In this document: positions 34,056 to 43,142 of the stretch, piece by piece
Layout of the letters: every line of letters starts with the position of its first letter
Numbering within the stretch: the stretch's first letter is position 1
Assembly: GCA_018644675.1 (NCBI GenBank)
Contig: JABGQC010000002.1
Coordinates: forward strand, 1-55,499
Source of the DNA: Candidatus Thioglobus sp.
GTDB lineage: Bacteria > Pseudomonadota > Gammaproteobacteria > PS1 > Pseudothioglobaceae
DNA length: 55,499 nt
Direction: 5' to 3'
Translations under genes and position numbers: made by a program
Notes under the pieces: generated by a model
What the model was told of the DNA's origin: nothing
The model's input: the letters and a program-made list of their open reading frames with translations, nothing else
Database searches by the model: none

Positions 34056-34852
34056 ATTAAGCCAAGACCCAGTAGAAAGAAGGGTGCAGCAGCCGTTAAT
34101 GAATCGATACGGTCAAGAATACCGCCATGTCCTGGCAAAATATTGCCACTGTCTTTGATACCCGATGTACGTTTAAATAGACTTTCATAAAGGTCGCCTA
34201 AGACAGAAACGCTAGAAACCACTACAGCAAGTAGCAGATAGCCAGTATAAGCGTCAGAGGCAATATTCTGGTATTGTAAAAAAGCCAACATAATAATAAC
34301 CGCAAGTACAATACCGCCAACAACACCCTCAATAGACTTCCCAGGGCTAACGTTTGGCGCTAGTTTGTGTTTGCCAAATGCTTTTCCAGCAAAATAAGCA
34401 CCAGAATCTGCACCCCAGATTAGCAACATCAACAGGAGGAAATAGTCCCTGCTATAATCTGCGTGCAGATTTGTTAAAGCTACCCACATTGGCACTAATA
34501 GCATTACTCCGCCCATAACCCTAACAATGCCCGAGCCATACCAAGATTGAACATTATTAGGGTAGCTAATAACCCAATATAAATTTAACCCCCACCATGC
34601 AACAGATACCATTAAAACAATCTGTAAGTTTTGGGTATGCTCAGAGGCAACAACCGCGCAACCGACAATGCCAGCAGACACCAAGAGACGATAAAGTGGT
34701 TTTTCAATTTTGATAAGCTGTGCAAATTCCCAACCGCCAAGTGCAACAAACAATAAAAGTAGGTAGGAAAAATAATCAGTAGGCAGAGAGAAAATTGCCC
34801 AAATAAATAAAGGTGCCAGGATGAGTGCGGTCAAAATTCTTGGTAATAGCAT
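34052..34852 (-). CDS. cdsA: Phosphatidate cytidylyltransferase
   Basis: CdsA makes CDP-diacylglycerol for all phospholipid synthesis. The 266-residue polytopic membrane protein has about seven hydrophobic spans and the family signature near the C-terminus, LIWGADSGAYFAGKAFGKHK and SPGKSIEGVVGG, ending SGNILPGHGGILDRIDSL. It overlaps uppS by one base and dxr by four, so the three genes are translationally coupled. Confidence 0.97.
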   Translation of the reverse strand: MLLPRILTALILAPLFIWAIFSLPTDYFSYLLLLFVALGGWEFAQLIKIEKPLYRLLVSAGIVGCAVVASEHTQNLQIVLMVSVAWWGLNLYWVISYPNNVQSWYGSGIVRVMGGVMLLVPMWVALTNLHADYSRDYFLLLMLLIWGADSGAYFAGKAFGKHKLAPNVSPGKSIEGVVGGIVLAVIIMLAFLQYQNIASDAYTGYLLLAVVVSSVSVLGDLYESLFKRTSGIKDSGNILPGHGGILDRIDSLTAAAPFFLLGLGLI

Positions 34853-35559
34853 TATTTTTCCTTGCGTGCGCCAAAACGGCGATCACGATGATTAAAGCTT
34901 ACAATAGCTTTGTTAAGCTCAGTTTCGTCAAAATCTGGCCAGAGTGTATCGGTAAAGTAAAACTCACTGTAAGCAACGTCCCATAACAAGAAGTTGCTAA
35001 TTCTAAGTTCGCCACTACTGCGAATTAGCAAGTCCACCATGGGTTCGTTTGCTAGTGACAAATAGTTTGAAAAGCTGTCAATGGTAATATCTTCAGGTTT
35101 AATGTCGCCATTGAGGGCCGCTTGGGCCGCTTGTCTGGCTGCTTGAACAATATCCCACTGGCCGCCATAGTTAGCAGCAATTACCAGTGTTAGTCCATTA
35201 TTATTATCGAGCAGAGTTTGAGCTTCAGCAGCTGTTTTTTGCACATCTTCTGGGAATAGCGACAAGTCCCCAATGATTTTTAAGCGCACATTATGTTTGT
35301 TGAGTTTTTTAACTTCTTGCTTGAGAACGGTTAGAAATAATTTGAATAATAGTGACACTTCTTCAGTTGAGCGATTTTTGTTCTCACTACTAAACGCAAA
35401 CAAAGTAAGGGTTTTAACACCCATGGCGCCACAAGCTTTGACCACAGTTCGTACAGCTTTAACACCTTGTTGATGACCAACAATACGCGGAAGACTGCGC
35501 CCAGATGCCCAGCGTCCGTTACCGTCCATGATGATTGCAATGTGCTTTGGGATATTCAT
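34852..35559 (-). CDS. uppS: Undecaprenyl diphosphate synthase
   Basis: A cis-prenyltransferase that builds the C55 lipid carrier precursor for peptidoglycan and O-antigen. The 235-residue protein shows the first signature HIAIIMDGNGRWASGR, GHQQGVKAVR, TLFAFSSENKNR, and the last signature DLLIRSSGELRISNFLLWDVAYSEFYF with the catalytic-region Asp/Arg residues. No Shine-Dalgarno precedes the ATG. A TATAAT on the same strand lies only about a dozen bases upstream, so the leader would be very short. Confidence 0.97.
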   Translation of the reverse strand: MNIPKHIAIIMDGNGRWASGRSLPRIVGHQQGVKAVRTVVKACGAMGVKTLTLFAFSSENKNRSTEEVSLLFKLFLTVLKQEVKKLNKHNVRLKIIGDLSLFPEDVQKTAAEAQTLLDNNNGLTLVIAANYGGQWDIVQAARQAAQAALNGDIKPEDITIDSFSNYLSLANEPMVDLLIRSSGELRISNFLLWDVAYSEFYFTDTLWPDFDETELNKAIVSFNHRDRRFGARKEK

Positions 35560-35570
35560 AATAAGTCAGA

Positions 35571-35576
35571 ATTATA
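35571..35576 (-). promoter_or_regulatory. Possible -10 element of the uppS operon
   Basis: The minus strand reads TATAAT at the complement of 35571-35576, 12 bases before the uppS ATG. Transcription would start about 5 bases before the codon, nearly leaderless. No clear -35 is visible, so confidence is low. The rest of the uppS-hisF gap (35560-35631) shows only a possible extended element near hisF. Confidence 0.35.
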
Positions 35577-35631
35577 CCTATAGAGTCATATTTGGCCACA
35601 TAACAAACTTTGAGAGGTAAAATTCATTTTT

Positions 35632-36405
35632 ATGAGTTTAGCAAAAAGAATTATTCCTTGTTTGGATGTGCGCGATGGTCGCGTGGTTAAGGGTGTGCAG
35701 TTTGTAGACATTAAGGATGCCGGAGACCCTGTTGAGGTGGCCAAGGGCTACGATGAACAAGGCGCAGATGAAATTACCTTTTTAGATATTACCGCCTCAC
35801 ATGAAGGAAGAGACACCACCATTCACATGGTGGAGAGTATCGCTGAACAAGTGTTCATTCCACTAACTGTCGGTGGCGGTATTCGTAAGGCACAAGATGT
35901 ACGCGCCATGTTAAATGCGGGCGCTGATAAAGTTGCAGTTAATTCGGCGGCTATTTTTGATCCAAAGCTAATTAACGAGCTTAGCAAACAATTTGGCTCA
36001 CAATGTATTGTGATTGCTATTGATGCTAAAAAAGTCTCAAGCACGCCTAATAAATGGGAAATTTTTACTCATGGAGGGCGCAATCCAACCGGTATTGATG
36101 TGGTTGAGTGGGCGGTTAAAATGACTGAGGGTGAGCATGGTGCTGGAGAGGTGTTACTGACCTCTATGGATTGCGACGGTGTTAAAACTGGCTTTGACCT
36201 TGATCTTACAAAAGCGGTATCAGATGCGGTGGGCGTGCCTGTTATCGCTTCAGGTGGCGTGGGCAATTTAGAGCATCTATGCGAAGGCGTCTTAAAAGGC
36301 GGTGCCGATGCGGTTTTGGCAGCCAGTATTTTTCATTTTGGCGAATATACGGTAGAACAAGCAAAGCTAGCCATGCAAGAAAAAGGCATAGAGGTTCGAC
36401 TTTAA
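35632..36405 (+). CDS. hisF: Imidazole glycerol phosphate synthase subunit HisF
   Basis: The cyclase half of IGP synthase uses ammonia from HisH to make IGP and AICAR in histidine synthesis. The 257-residue TIM barrel has [21 protein letters not shown] with the catalytic Asp, [32 protein letters not shown] with the second catalytic Asp, and [16 protein letters not shown]. It is the only his gene visible here. It stands divergent from uppS and upstream of the oxidase assembly genes. Confidence 0.97.
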   Translation: MSLAKRIIPCLDVRDGRVVKGVQFVDIKDAGDPVEVAKGYDEQGADEITFLDITASHEGRDTTIHMVESIAEQVFIPLTVGGGIRKAQDVRAMLNAGADKVAVNSAAIFDPKLINELSKQFGSQCIVIAIDAKKVSSTPNKWEIFTHGGRNPTGIDVVEWAVKMTEGEHGAGEVLLTSMDCDGVKTGFDLDLTKAVSDAVGVPVIASGGVGNLEHLCEGVLKGGADAVLAASIFHFGEYTVEQAKLAMQEKGIEVRL

Positions 36406-36472
36406 AAGTTTAAATTCACCCCTGTAAGACATCTAAGTGTATTATTGGTTAAATTTTAAAAAAAAGGTTTTT

Positions 36473-37006
36473 ATGAATTCCAAAAAAGAGCTGTGGGTTT
36501 TGTTAGCCTCTTTTGTGTTGCCAATTGTTTTTGGCACCGCTTTCTTCTATTTGAGCCCTGGGTCTTTCACTAAAAGCACGGTTAATTATGGCGAATTCGT
36601 TAACCCTGTTATTAGTACAGAAAATCAAGACATTGTCTTTAATGATGCCAAAAATGGAAGTCTTCAAGGGATTTGGACACTCACTTATGTGACCGATCGT
36701 TGTGAGCAGTCCTGTCAAAAAACACTTGAAGATATGAACACCATACGCATACTTACGAATGAAAATATGCGCCGAATCCAGAACCTGCTGCTAACCAGTG
36801 AGAATGTGAAAGGCATTAATCCAAAAGTGGCACTAGCTCGTGGTGGCGCTGATCTCATGCAAAAGTTAAAAAAATTCCCTAATAACCATCTATTTTTAAT
36901 TGATCCCCTGGGAAATATCATGCTGCACTATAACCCTGAAGAGTTAAATATTAAGCTTGTAATCAAGGATCTACATCGTCTTTTTAAATATTCTCGTATT
37001 GGCTAA
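36473..37006 (+). CDS. SCO-like thioredoxin-fold cytochrome oxidase assembly protein
   Basis: A 177-residue protein with an N-terminal membrane anchor (about 7-27) and a periplasmic domain. This domain has a CxxxC pair, Cys77 and Cys81 (DRCEQSCQ), and a later His in NNHLFLIDPLGNIMLHY. These are the copper/thiol positions of SCO1/SenC proteins that metallate the CuA centre. The domain is diverged and shorter than classic SCO. The ATG at 36473 is preferred; an in-frame ATG 36 bases upstream adds a non-signal segment. It overlaps ctaB by one base. Confidence 0.8.
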   Translation: MNSKKELWVLLASFVLPIVFGTAFFYLSPGSFTKSTVNYGEFVNPVISTENQDIVFNDAKNGSLQGIWTLTYVTDRCEQSCQKTLEDMNTIRILTNENMRRIQNLLLTSENVKGINPKVALARGGADLMQKLKKFPNNHLFLIDPLGNIMLHYNPEELNIKLVIKDLHRLFKYSRIG

Positions 37007-37902
37007 TGGCTAAAAAATCTATGGTTTCAATTTCCAACTTGCTAGATCTTTGCAAACTTAAAGTGGTTGCGTTAATTCTTCTAACGGCAATTGTGGGTAT
37101 GTTTTTGGCAGTTCCTGCGCCTTACTTTCCGGAATGGACGCTGGTTTTGAACGCGTCAGCCGGCATTGGTATGGCTGCCGCTTCGGCCGCTGTATTTAAT
37201 CACGTGGTTGATGAAAAAATTGATATGCAAATGTCACGAACTGACCAAAGACCCTTGCCACAAGGAAAGGTTAGTCGTCATCAAGCGTTAATTTGGGGTG
37301 TGTTGTTAGGAGTGGCTGGCCTCGGTATATTGCAATTATTCGTCAACACCTTGACCATGATCTTAACCTTTGCATCATTAATTGGTTACGCAGTAATTTA
37401 CACTTTGTATTTAAAACGTGCCACGCCACAAAATATTGTAATAGGAGGTGCGGCGGGTGCGGCACCTCCTGTATTAGGGTGGACGTCTATAACCGGTGGA
37501 CAAAATATTGAGTTTGCACTACTCTTATTTTTGATTGTTTTTATTTGGACGCCACCGCACTTTTGGGCGCTGGCAATACACAGAGTTAAGGAGTATGAGA
37601 AGGTTAACATCCCAATGTTGCCGGTTACTCATGGTCTAGCCTACACCAGAATGCAAATTCTACTGTATACAATTTTGCTGGTGGTGGTCACAATTTTGCC
37701 TTATCTTACAGGTATGTCAGGACTGATTTATTTAGCTGCCGCTTTGATTTTAGGGGTTATTTTTCTATGGTATGCCATTAGTATTAATAGCCGGCCTAAG
37801 GATGTAAAAATTGCCTGGAATACATTCACTTACTCGATTAATTACCTAATGCTGATCTTTCTTGCTCTACTGGTAGATCATTATTGGCTTATTACTTTAT
37901 AG
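37006..37902 (+). CDS. ctaB: Protoheme IX farnesyltransferase (heme O synthase)
   Basis: This UbiA-family membrane enzyme adds a farnesyl group to heme b to make heme O, precursor of heme A for the aa3 oxidase. The 298 residues have about eight spans and the Asp-rich prenyl-diphosphate site NHVVDEKIDMQMSRTDQRPLP, plus GGAAGAAPPVLGW and WTPPHFWALAIHRVKEYEKVNIPMLP. It is translationally coupled to the SCO-like gene and lies near ctaA, which performs the next step. Confidence 0.96.
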   Translation: MAKKSMVSISNLLDLCKLKVVALILLTAIVGMFLAVPAPYFPEWTLVLNASAGIGMAAASAAVFNHVVDEKIDMQMSRTDQRPLPQGKVSRHQALIWGVLLGVAGLGILQLFVNTLTMILTFASLIGYAVIYTLYLKRATPQNIVIGGAAGAAPPVLGWTSITGGQNIEFALLLFLIVFIWTPPHFWALAIHRVKEYEKVNIPMLPVTHGLAYTRMQILLYTILLVVVTILPYLTGMSGLIYLAAALILGVIFLWYAISINSRPKDVKIAWNTFTYSINYLMLIFLALLVDHYWLITL

Positions 37903-37919
37903 GCTAAAAAGGGAATATT

Positions 37920-38114
37920 TTGAAAGGGTTGGGTCAAGTATTTAAGGCAGTAGCCTCAGCCATGATTGGTGTTGGCAAAAAAGAAAATTTAGCCAAAGAC
38001 TTTGAGCGAACAGAAAAACAAGGCCCGTGGCCGTATATTGTTGTTGGTTTGGTGATGACAGCTGTTTTTATTGCAGTGGTTGTTGCCGCTGTTAAGCTTG
38101 CAATAGCTGCCTAA
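37920..38114 (+). CDS. DUF2970 single-helix protein
   Basis: A 64-residue protein with one C-terminal transmembrane helix (about 38-60). A soluble N-terminal part, VFKAVASAMIGVGKKENLAKDFE, fits the DUF2970 pattern, in which a short charged segment is followed by GPWPYIVVGLVMTAVF. DUF2970 genes are repeatedly found beside cytochrome oxidase genes, suggesting a minor assembly or stability role; none is proven. The start is a TTG with an AAAAAGGGAA ribosome site. The 125 bases up to ctaA contain only a weak hairpin near 38122. Confidence 0.7.
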   Translation: MKGLGQVFKAVASAMIGVGKKENLAKDFERTEKQGPWPYIVVGLVMTAVFIAVVVAAVKLAIAA

Positions 38115-38239
38115 ACATTTTAATCTAAAATTTCAATAATTAGATTTGGTGTAAAAGGTAAATCGGATGCAAGAGATGTCTAGTAAGTAGAGTAGCTGAA
38201 CTCGAGATTAAAACTGATAGACTCTAAATTTTATTGTGG

Positions 38240-39220
38240 TCAAAAGGATTCTTTTTTGAATACTCTATGAATTAGAATAACAATGCTTAATAGTAACAAT
38301 AGGGCAACCGCATTGTGCAGTACAGCTATCGTCATTGGCAGTGATAGCATGACATTTAAAATGCCCAATAATACTTGGGCGATCAACAATCCCCATACTA
38401 GCATCAGATTGTCTTTTAGGCGCGCATAGCGTCCCAATAAAACTAACAACAGGGGTATTAAAATAGTGACTACCAAGGCGCCCATGCGGTGCATCATCTG
38501 AATGGCAGCGCGCGCTTGATTCTCTAATACGCCGTACTCGTAGTTGTATTCTGAACCAATAGGACCGAAATAGAATGCTTTGGAGAAATCCATATTTGGC
38601 CACCAGGCATCTAAACAGGTTGGAAATTGGTCTCCACAAGAAAGTGCTGCGTAATTAGTGCTGGTCCAACCACCAAGGATAACTTGCACACTAAGTGCAA
38701 ACAAGACAAGCAAAAGCAGATATTTGTGTCGTTTTAGAATGTGACGATCGATAAGGGTACGCCTATTTTGATTGAGATATAGCCAGACGAGTAAGGCGCT
38801 GGTAATAAAGCCACCAACAAGGTGTGTGGTGACAATACCGGGGTGAACCATTAAAGTGACTGTCCACATTCCAAAGGCGCCTTGCAGCATTACGAATAAC
38901 GCGGTAAAGCTTGGGAGCACCATAGATTGAGCGTGTGGCGTTTTGCCTTTTAAAGCCAGGAGCCACAGTATAAGGATAAATAGCCCCAAAGTAGAGGCGG
39001 CGTATCGGTGGAGCATTTCTTTCCAACCTTTAGCCACCTCAAGTGGGCGCTCATAGCCTTCAATCTGAGTGCCATCAGCCATGTCAGGGACAATAATTTT
39101 CCCATAACAACCAGGCCAGTCTGGACATCCCAGGCCAGCATCGCTTAATCTGGTATAGGCGCCAAGCACAACCACTATCAAGGCGAGAATAATTGAAGAT
39201 ACTAGTAATTTATTGTACAT
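38240..39220 (-). CDS. ctaA: Heme A synthase (CtaA/COX15)
   Basis: CtaA oxidises the methyl group of heme O to a formyl, giving heme A. The 326-residue polytopic protein has LGAYTRLSDAGLGCPDWPGCYG near the N-terminus. Four heme-ligand His positions recur in WKEMLHRYAAS, VTTHLVGGF, QMMHRMGALV and AVLHNAVALL, within the duplicated four-helix halves of the family. Extracytoplasmic Cys occur in GCPDWPGC and SCGDQFPTC. It is transcribed opposite to ctaB but belongs to the same assembly set. Confidence 0.96.
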   Translation of the reverse strand: MYNKLLVSSIILALIVVVLGAYTRLSDAGLGCPDWPGCYGKIIVPDMADGTQIEGYERPLEVAKGWKEMLHRYAASTLGLFILILWLLALKGKTPHAQSMVLPSFTALFVMLQGAFGMWTVTLMVHPGIVTTHLVGGFITSALLVWLYLNQNRRTLIDRHILKRHKYLLLLVLFALSVQVILGGWTSTNYAALSCGDQFPTCLDAWWPNMDFSKAFYFGPIGSEYNYEYGVLENQARAAIQMMHRMGALVVTILIPLLLVLLGRYARLKDNLMLVWGLLIAQVLLGILNVMLSLPMTIAVLHNAVALLLLLSIVILIHRVFKKESF

Positions 39221-39239
39221 AGGCTAGTTTTTTTTTGCG

Positions 39240-39280
39240 AAAAAAAACATCAGACCGACAACCAACCGGACTGATGTTTA
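39240..39280 (-). terminator. Rho-independent terminator after the DUF2189 gene
   Basis: Minus-strand stem ACATCAG-t-CCG pairs with CGG-t-CTGATGT around a nine-base loop, with one internal mismatch, followed by a run of eight T. It isolates the DUF2189 gene from ctaA. Confidence 0.75.
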
Positions 39281-39295
39281 GAAAGAAAGTCTGGA

Positions 39296-40123
39296 TTAAT
39301 CTATACTGCCAATCATTTCCTCATAGGCGTGCCATGTAGCATGAGCCAATACAGGAATAATAATTATAAGGCCAGAAAAGTAAGGGGTTAGCAAGCCAGC
39401 AGTTACAGCGGCACCTACGAAAACAATCCAAGGAATCATTACTAGGGCATTTTTTGAAGTCGCACTTAAGCTAGTGCTGATTGCTGTAAATGGGTCTACA
39501 TCTTGATCGTGAACCATTGGGAATGCAAACCAACTAATCATAAATGTAACTAATGCTAATGATAAAGTGAAAACTGAATAGGCAATCACAAAGCCCATGT
39601 TAGTGCCATTGGCAAAGTCAGCCATAATATTTTGAATTATGCTTTGATCGGTGTTAACAATATTTAGCGCGCCAGCAGTAAATACCGTATAAATCAACGG
39701 AGAAAACACCATCCAGGCAACAGCTACTAGCATCAGCACAATTGACAAGAAGATTGAAGGGCATGACCCGTTTGATTTAATTGACGCTCCTAATACGTTA
39801 CTAATAGTGGGTTTTTCCCCGTTAGAAATTTTTCTAGATACATCATAAAGGCTGATAGCAGAAATAGGTCCCAGTACTAAAATAATCATAGCAACTAGTG
39901 GTACGGCAACGTCATGTAGCGAGCTAGATTGCGCCAGGAATGTCCATAAGTTGTAAACTACCAAGGTAAACAAGCCCCCGTAAAAAACAGCCAACTTAGG
40001 GCAAGTCATAATGTCAGTAAAAGCCTTACTAATCCAGATGACTGGAGATCCTAGCCCAATACGATTGATGGTTGCCTTTTTCCCTGTGTTCTTTTGCATT
40101 CTAACTGTTTGGACTAATGCCAT
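39296..40123 (-). CDS. DUF2189 integral membrane protein
   Basis: A 275-residue protein with six or so hydrophobic helices and the DUF2189 pattern: VIWISKAFTDIMTCPKLAVFYGGLF, a central PTISNVLGASIK loop, WFAFPMVHDQDVDPFTAISTSLSA and a last HATWHAYEEMIG. This family is often annotated as oxidase-subunit-I-like, but it lacks the heme and copper ligand pattern. Its place divergent from coxB hints at a role around heme-copper oxidases. Function is not established. Confidence 0.85.
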   Translation of the reverse strand: MALVQTVRMQKNTGKKATINRIGLGSPVIWISKAFTDIMTCPKLAVFYGGLFTLVVYNLWTFLAQSSSLHDVAVPLVAMIILVLGPISAISLYDVSRKISNGEKPTISNVLGASIKSNGSCPSIFLSIVLMLVAVAWMVFSPLIYTVFTAGALNIVNTDQSIIQNIMADFANGTNMGFVIAYSVFTLSLALVTFMISWFAFPMVHDQDVDPFTAISTSLSATSKNALVMIPWIVFVGAAVTAGLLTPYFSGLIIIIPVLAHATWHAYEEMIGSID

Positions 40124-40325
40124 TTTTTCTCCCCCGTGAAATTAATACTAGCTCATTAAAACATTCATTTTCCGGCTTGTCAAGAATATTATAAAACCTT
40201 GATCTAAATAATGGATTTTTTTCTAAAAATATGTTAGAAAGTTAAAAAAATATAGTATGATTGCTTTAAATTTTTTGATCAGTTTGGCATTTTATGCAAA
40301 TGATTGCTTTTATCTGGGGGGATAT

Positions 40326-41423
40326 ATGAGCAAATTATCAAGAGTTGTGGCCTCGTCTACAGCACTAATTTCTACAGCAGTATTTTCAGAATACGGCTTA
40401 AATATGACTGAAGGTGTTACGTCAGTCAGTCGAGATATTTACGGATTACACATGATGGTTTTTTGGATCTGTGTTGCAATCGCAATCATCGTATTTGGTG
40501 TCATGGCATACTCTTTGTATACGCATCGAAAATCTAAAGGATTTAAGGCCGCAAACTTTCATGAAAGCACCAAGGCTGAATTTTTATGGACCGCCATCCC
40601 AGTTATTATCTTAATAGTTATGGCGATACCAGCTTCTAAGGTATTGATTGATTTGGAGGACACCTCTAAGGCGCAGATGACCATCAAGATTACTGGCCAT
40701 CAGTGGAAGTGGCAATATGACTACCCAAAAGAAGGTATTAGCTTTATTTCTAATTTGGCTAAAAGCTCAAAAAACTCGTTGAAAAGTGATACAAAACCTC
40801 AACATTATTTACTGGAAGTAGATAAGCGCTTAGTATTGCCAGTTGACACCTCTATTCGTTTTTTAATTACATCAAACGATGTCATTCATAACTGGTGGGT
40901 TGCAGAGTTTGGTGTTAAACAAGATGCCAATCCTGGTTTTATCAATGATGCTTGGGCTCAAGTTGACAAAATTGGCGTTTATCGTGGTCAGTGTGCAGAG
41001 TTGTGTGGCAAAGATCATGGCTTTATGCCTATTGTTGTTGAGGTGGTGTCCAAGGCGGATTATGCTGCATGGGTTGCCAAAGAGCAGGCGAGCGCTGCCG
41101 CCGCTGTTGCTAGTGCTACCAAAACCTGGTCTAAAGCAGAATTAATGACCAAAGGCAAGAGTGTTTATGAGGCTAATTGCGCAGGCTGTCACAAGATAGA
41201 TGGCTCTGGTATACCACCAATCTTCCCAGCTATGAAGGACTCTGTTATTGCAAATGGACCGGCATTAGAACATATGAAAATTGTATTACATGGCAAGGGT
41301 GGCATGCCAACATTCAAAATGTTGGGTGATTCAGACCTAGCCTCGGTAATTACTTATGAGAGAAACGCTTTTGGTAATACTGGCAGCGTGGTTCAACCTT
41401 CAGATGTTAAGTCTGTACGTTAA
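40326..41423 (+). CDS. coxB: Cytochrome c oxidase subunit II with fused cytochrome c domain
   Basis: Subunit II holds the CuA centre that takes electrons from cytochrome c. The 365 residues have two membrane helices, then a cupredoxin domain with CuA ligands His188, Cys223, Cys227, His231 and Met234 (YRGQCAELCGKDHGFM). The C-terminal extension from about 255 is a class I cytochrome c with CAGCH (Cys285, Cys288, His289) and axial Met327 in GGMPTF, as in caa3-type oxidases. The ATG at 40326 follows a strong GGGGGGAT ribosome site; an upstream in-frame ATG (40257) would add 23 residues. Confidence 0.96.
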   Translation: MSKLSRVVASSTALISTAVFSEYGLNMTEGVTSVSRDIYGLHMMVFWICVAIAIIVFGVMAYSLYTHRKSKGFKAANFHESTKAEFLWTAIPVIILIVMAIPASKVLIDLEDTSKAQMTIKITGHQWKWQYDYPKEGISFISNLAKSSKNSLKSDTKPQHYLLEVDKRLVLPVDTSIRFLITSNDVIHNWWVAEFGVKQDANPGFINDAWAQVDKIGVYRGQCAELCGKDHGFMPIVVEVVSKADYAAWVAKEQASAAAAVASATKTWSKAELMTKGKSVYEANCAGCHKIDGSGIPPIFPAMKDSVIANGPALEHMKIVLHGKGGMPTFKMLGDSDLASVITYERNAFGNTGSVVQPSDVKSVR

Positions 41424-41439
41424 TTAAAGGAGAAATATT

Positions 41440-43047
41440 ATGACAACAGTAACAGCCTCTCATGACGAACATCATCACGGACCCGAAAAAGGTTTAATGC
41501 GATGGGTTAAAACCACAAACCATAAAGACATAGGTACGCTTTACTTGTGGTTTGCCTTTGTTATGCTACTTATTGGTGGCGCCCTAGCAATGGGTATTCG
41601 TATGGAACTTCTACAGCCTGGACTACAGCTAATGGAGCCACAGTTTTTTAATCAATTGACCACCATGCACGGTTTGATTATGGTGTTTGGCGCAATTATG
41701 CCGGCATTCGTTGGTCTAGGTAATTGGCTAATTCCAATGATGGTTGGTGCACCTGATATGGCACTACCGCGTATGAACAACTGGTCTTTTTGGATTCTAC
41801 CGTTCGCAGGCGGTATTTTGTTAAGCACATTCTTTATGGAAGGTGGCGCGCCAGCATTTGGCTGGACATTCTACGCACCTTTGTCAACAACATTTGCGCC
41901 CGATAGCACAGACTTCTTTATTTTTGCAGTGCACTTACTGGGATTTTCATCCATCATGGGTGCAATTAATATTATTGCCACGGTGCTTAATATGCGAGCG
42001 CCTGACATGAAGTTGATGGATATGCCGTTGTTTGTTTGGACGTGGTTAATTACTTCATTCTTACTGATTGGTGCAATGCCAGTTTTAGCCGGCGCAGTAA
42101 CAATGATGCTAACGGATCGCAACTTTGGTACCGCATTTTTTGATGCAACAGGTGGCGGAGATCCGGTTATGTTCCAACATATTTTCTGGTTCTTTGGCCA
42201 TCCAGAAGTATATATTATGATTCTGCCAGCGTTTGGCGTGGTGTCGCACATTATTCCAACTTTCGCGCGCAAGCCGTTATTCGGTTACTCTTCTATGGTG
42301 TACGCAACAGCGTCGATTGCTTTCTTGTCGTACATTGTATGGGCTCACCATATGTTTTTAACGGGTATGCCAGTCGCTGGTGAGTTGTACTTTATGTACG
42401 CCACCATGCTCATTGCGGTGCCCACAGGCGTTAAGGTTTTTAACTGGGTCTCAACCATGTGGCGAGGCTCAATGACATTTGAAACTCCGATGTTATGGGC
42501 GATATCATTTGTATTTTTATTCACAATTGGTGGCTTCTCAGGACTGATGCTGGGTATTGCGCCAGCCGATATTCAATATCATGATACTTATTTTGTAGTT
42601 GCACATTTTCACTATGTACTTGTAACAGGTGCATTGTGGGCAATTATTGCAGCAACATTCTACTGGTTGCCTAAATGGACTGGAAAAATGTATAACGAAG
42701 GTTTGGCGAAAGTGCACTTTTGGTGGGCGGTTATTTCAGTAAACGTTCTGTTTTTCCCTCAACATTTCTTAGGTCTTGCTGGCATGCCAAGACGAATTCC
42801 AGATTACGCACTACAATTTGCAGACTTTAACTTTATCTCGTCAATTGGTGGTTTTGCGTTTGGCGCGTCATTTATATTGTTCACCTACATTATTGTTGAT
42901 TGTATTCGTAACGGTAAGCCAGCAACTGCAAGACCGTGGGAAGGCGCTAAAGGTTTGGAATGGACGTTGGCAGCTAAAGCTGAATACCATAGCTTTAACA
43001 CACCACCTTCAAAAGAGCTAATTAAATCGGAGTCTCAACACTCTTAA
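41440..43047 (+). CDS. coxA: Cytochrome c oxidase subunit I
   Basis: The catalytic subunit holds heme a, heme a3 and CuB. The 535 residues have the 12-helix pattern with the low-spin heme His in [11 protein letters not shown], CuB ligands in FGHPEVYI and AHHMF, and HFHYVL with heme a3 and heme a ligands. The Glu of HPEVYI and the [15 protein letters not shown]-channel segment place it in the A1 subfamily, a proton-pumping low-affinity oxidase. It lies 16 bases after coxB and overlaps a 31-codon gene at its stop. Confidence 0.98.
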   Translation: MTTVTASHDEHHHGPEKGLMRWVKTTNHKDIGTLYLWFAFVMLLIGGALAMGIRMELLQPGLQLMEPQFFNQLTTMHGLIMVFGAIMPAFVGLGNWLIPMMVGAPDMALPRMNNWSFWILPFAGGILLSTFFMEGGAPAFGWTFYAPLSTTFAPDSTDFFIFAVHLLGFSSIMGAINIIATVLNMRAPDMKLMDMPLFVWTWLITSFLLIGAMPVLAGAVTMMLTDRNFGTAFFDATGGGDPVMFQHIFWFFGHPEVYIMILPAFGVVSHIIPTFARKPLFGYSSMVYATASIAFLSYIVWAHHMFLTGMPVAGELYFMYATMLIAVPTGVKVFNWVSTMWRGSMTFETPMLWAISFVFLFTIGGFSGLMLGIAPADIQYHDTYFVVAHFHYVLVTGALWAIIAATFYWLPKWTGKMYNEGLAKVHFWWAVISVNVLFFPQHFLGLAGMPRRIPDYALQFADFNFISSIGGFAFGASFILFTYIIVDCIRNGKPATARPWEGAKGLEWTLAAKAEYHSFNTPPSKELIKSESQHS

Positions 43048-43142
43048 TGGATGATCGAAATAAGAATGTTATGATCACAGCAGTGGTTGTTGGCGCAATA
43101 GCAATAGGAGTGTTTGTGGCGACCATTATGTTTTATGGCTGA
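43047..43142 (+). CDS. 31-residue oxidase-associated single-helix protein
   Basis: ATG at 43047 overlaps the coxA stop (TAATG), and the TGA at 43140-43142 overlaps the ctaG start (ATGGCTGA). The product is a short charged head (MDDRNKNV) and one hydrophobic helix (about 9-29). Tiny proteins at this position between subunit I and ctaG are annotated in other proteobacteria as cytochrome oxidase small assembly proteins. Double coupling to its neighbours supports it being translated. Confidence 0.72.
   Translation: MDDRNKNVMITAVVVGAIAIGVFVATIMFYG

Noticed and set aside
38122-38146. Hairpin AATCTAA...TTAGATT between DUF2970 and ctaA genes as a terminator
   Set aside because: AT-only stem with no strong T-run; stability would be low.
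39296-40123. DUF2189 protein as a true oxidase subunit I
   Set aside because: It lacks the conserved His ligands of heme-copper oxidases; only its genomic neighbourhood suggests a link.
40189-40215. FNR-like half site (TTGAT-CTAA-ATAAT) upstream of coxB
   Set aside because: Only one half matches; the second differs at two positions and there is no suitably placed -10, so chance in AT-rich DNA is as likely.
41871-42272. 133-codon open frame antisense to coxA
   Set aside because: Lies wholly within the strongly conserved coxA coding region; its composition mirrors coxA codons and nothing supports translation.
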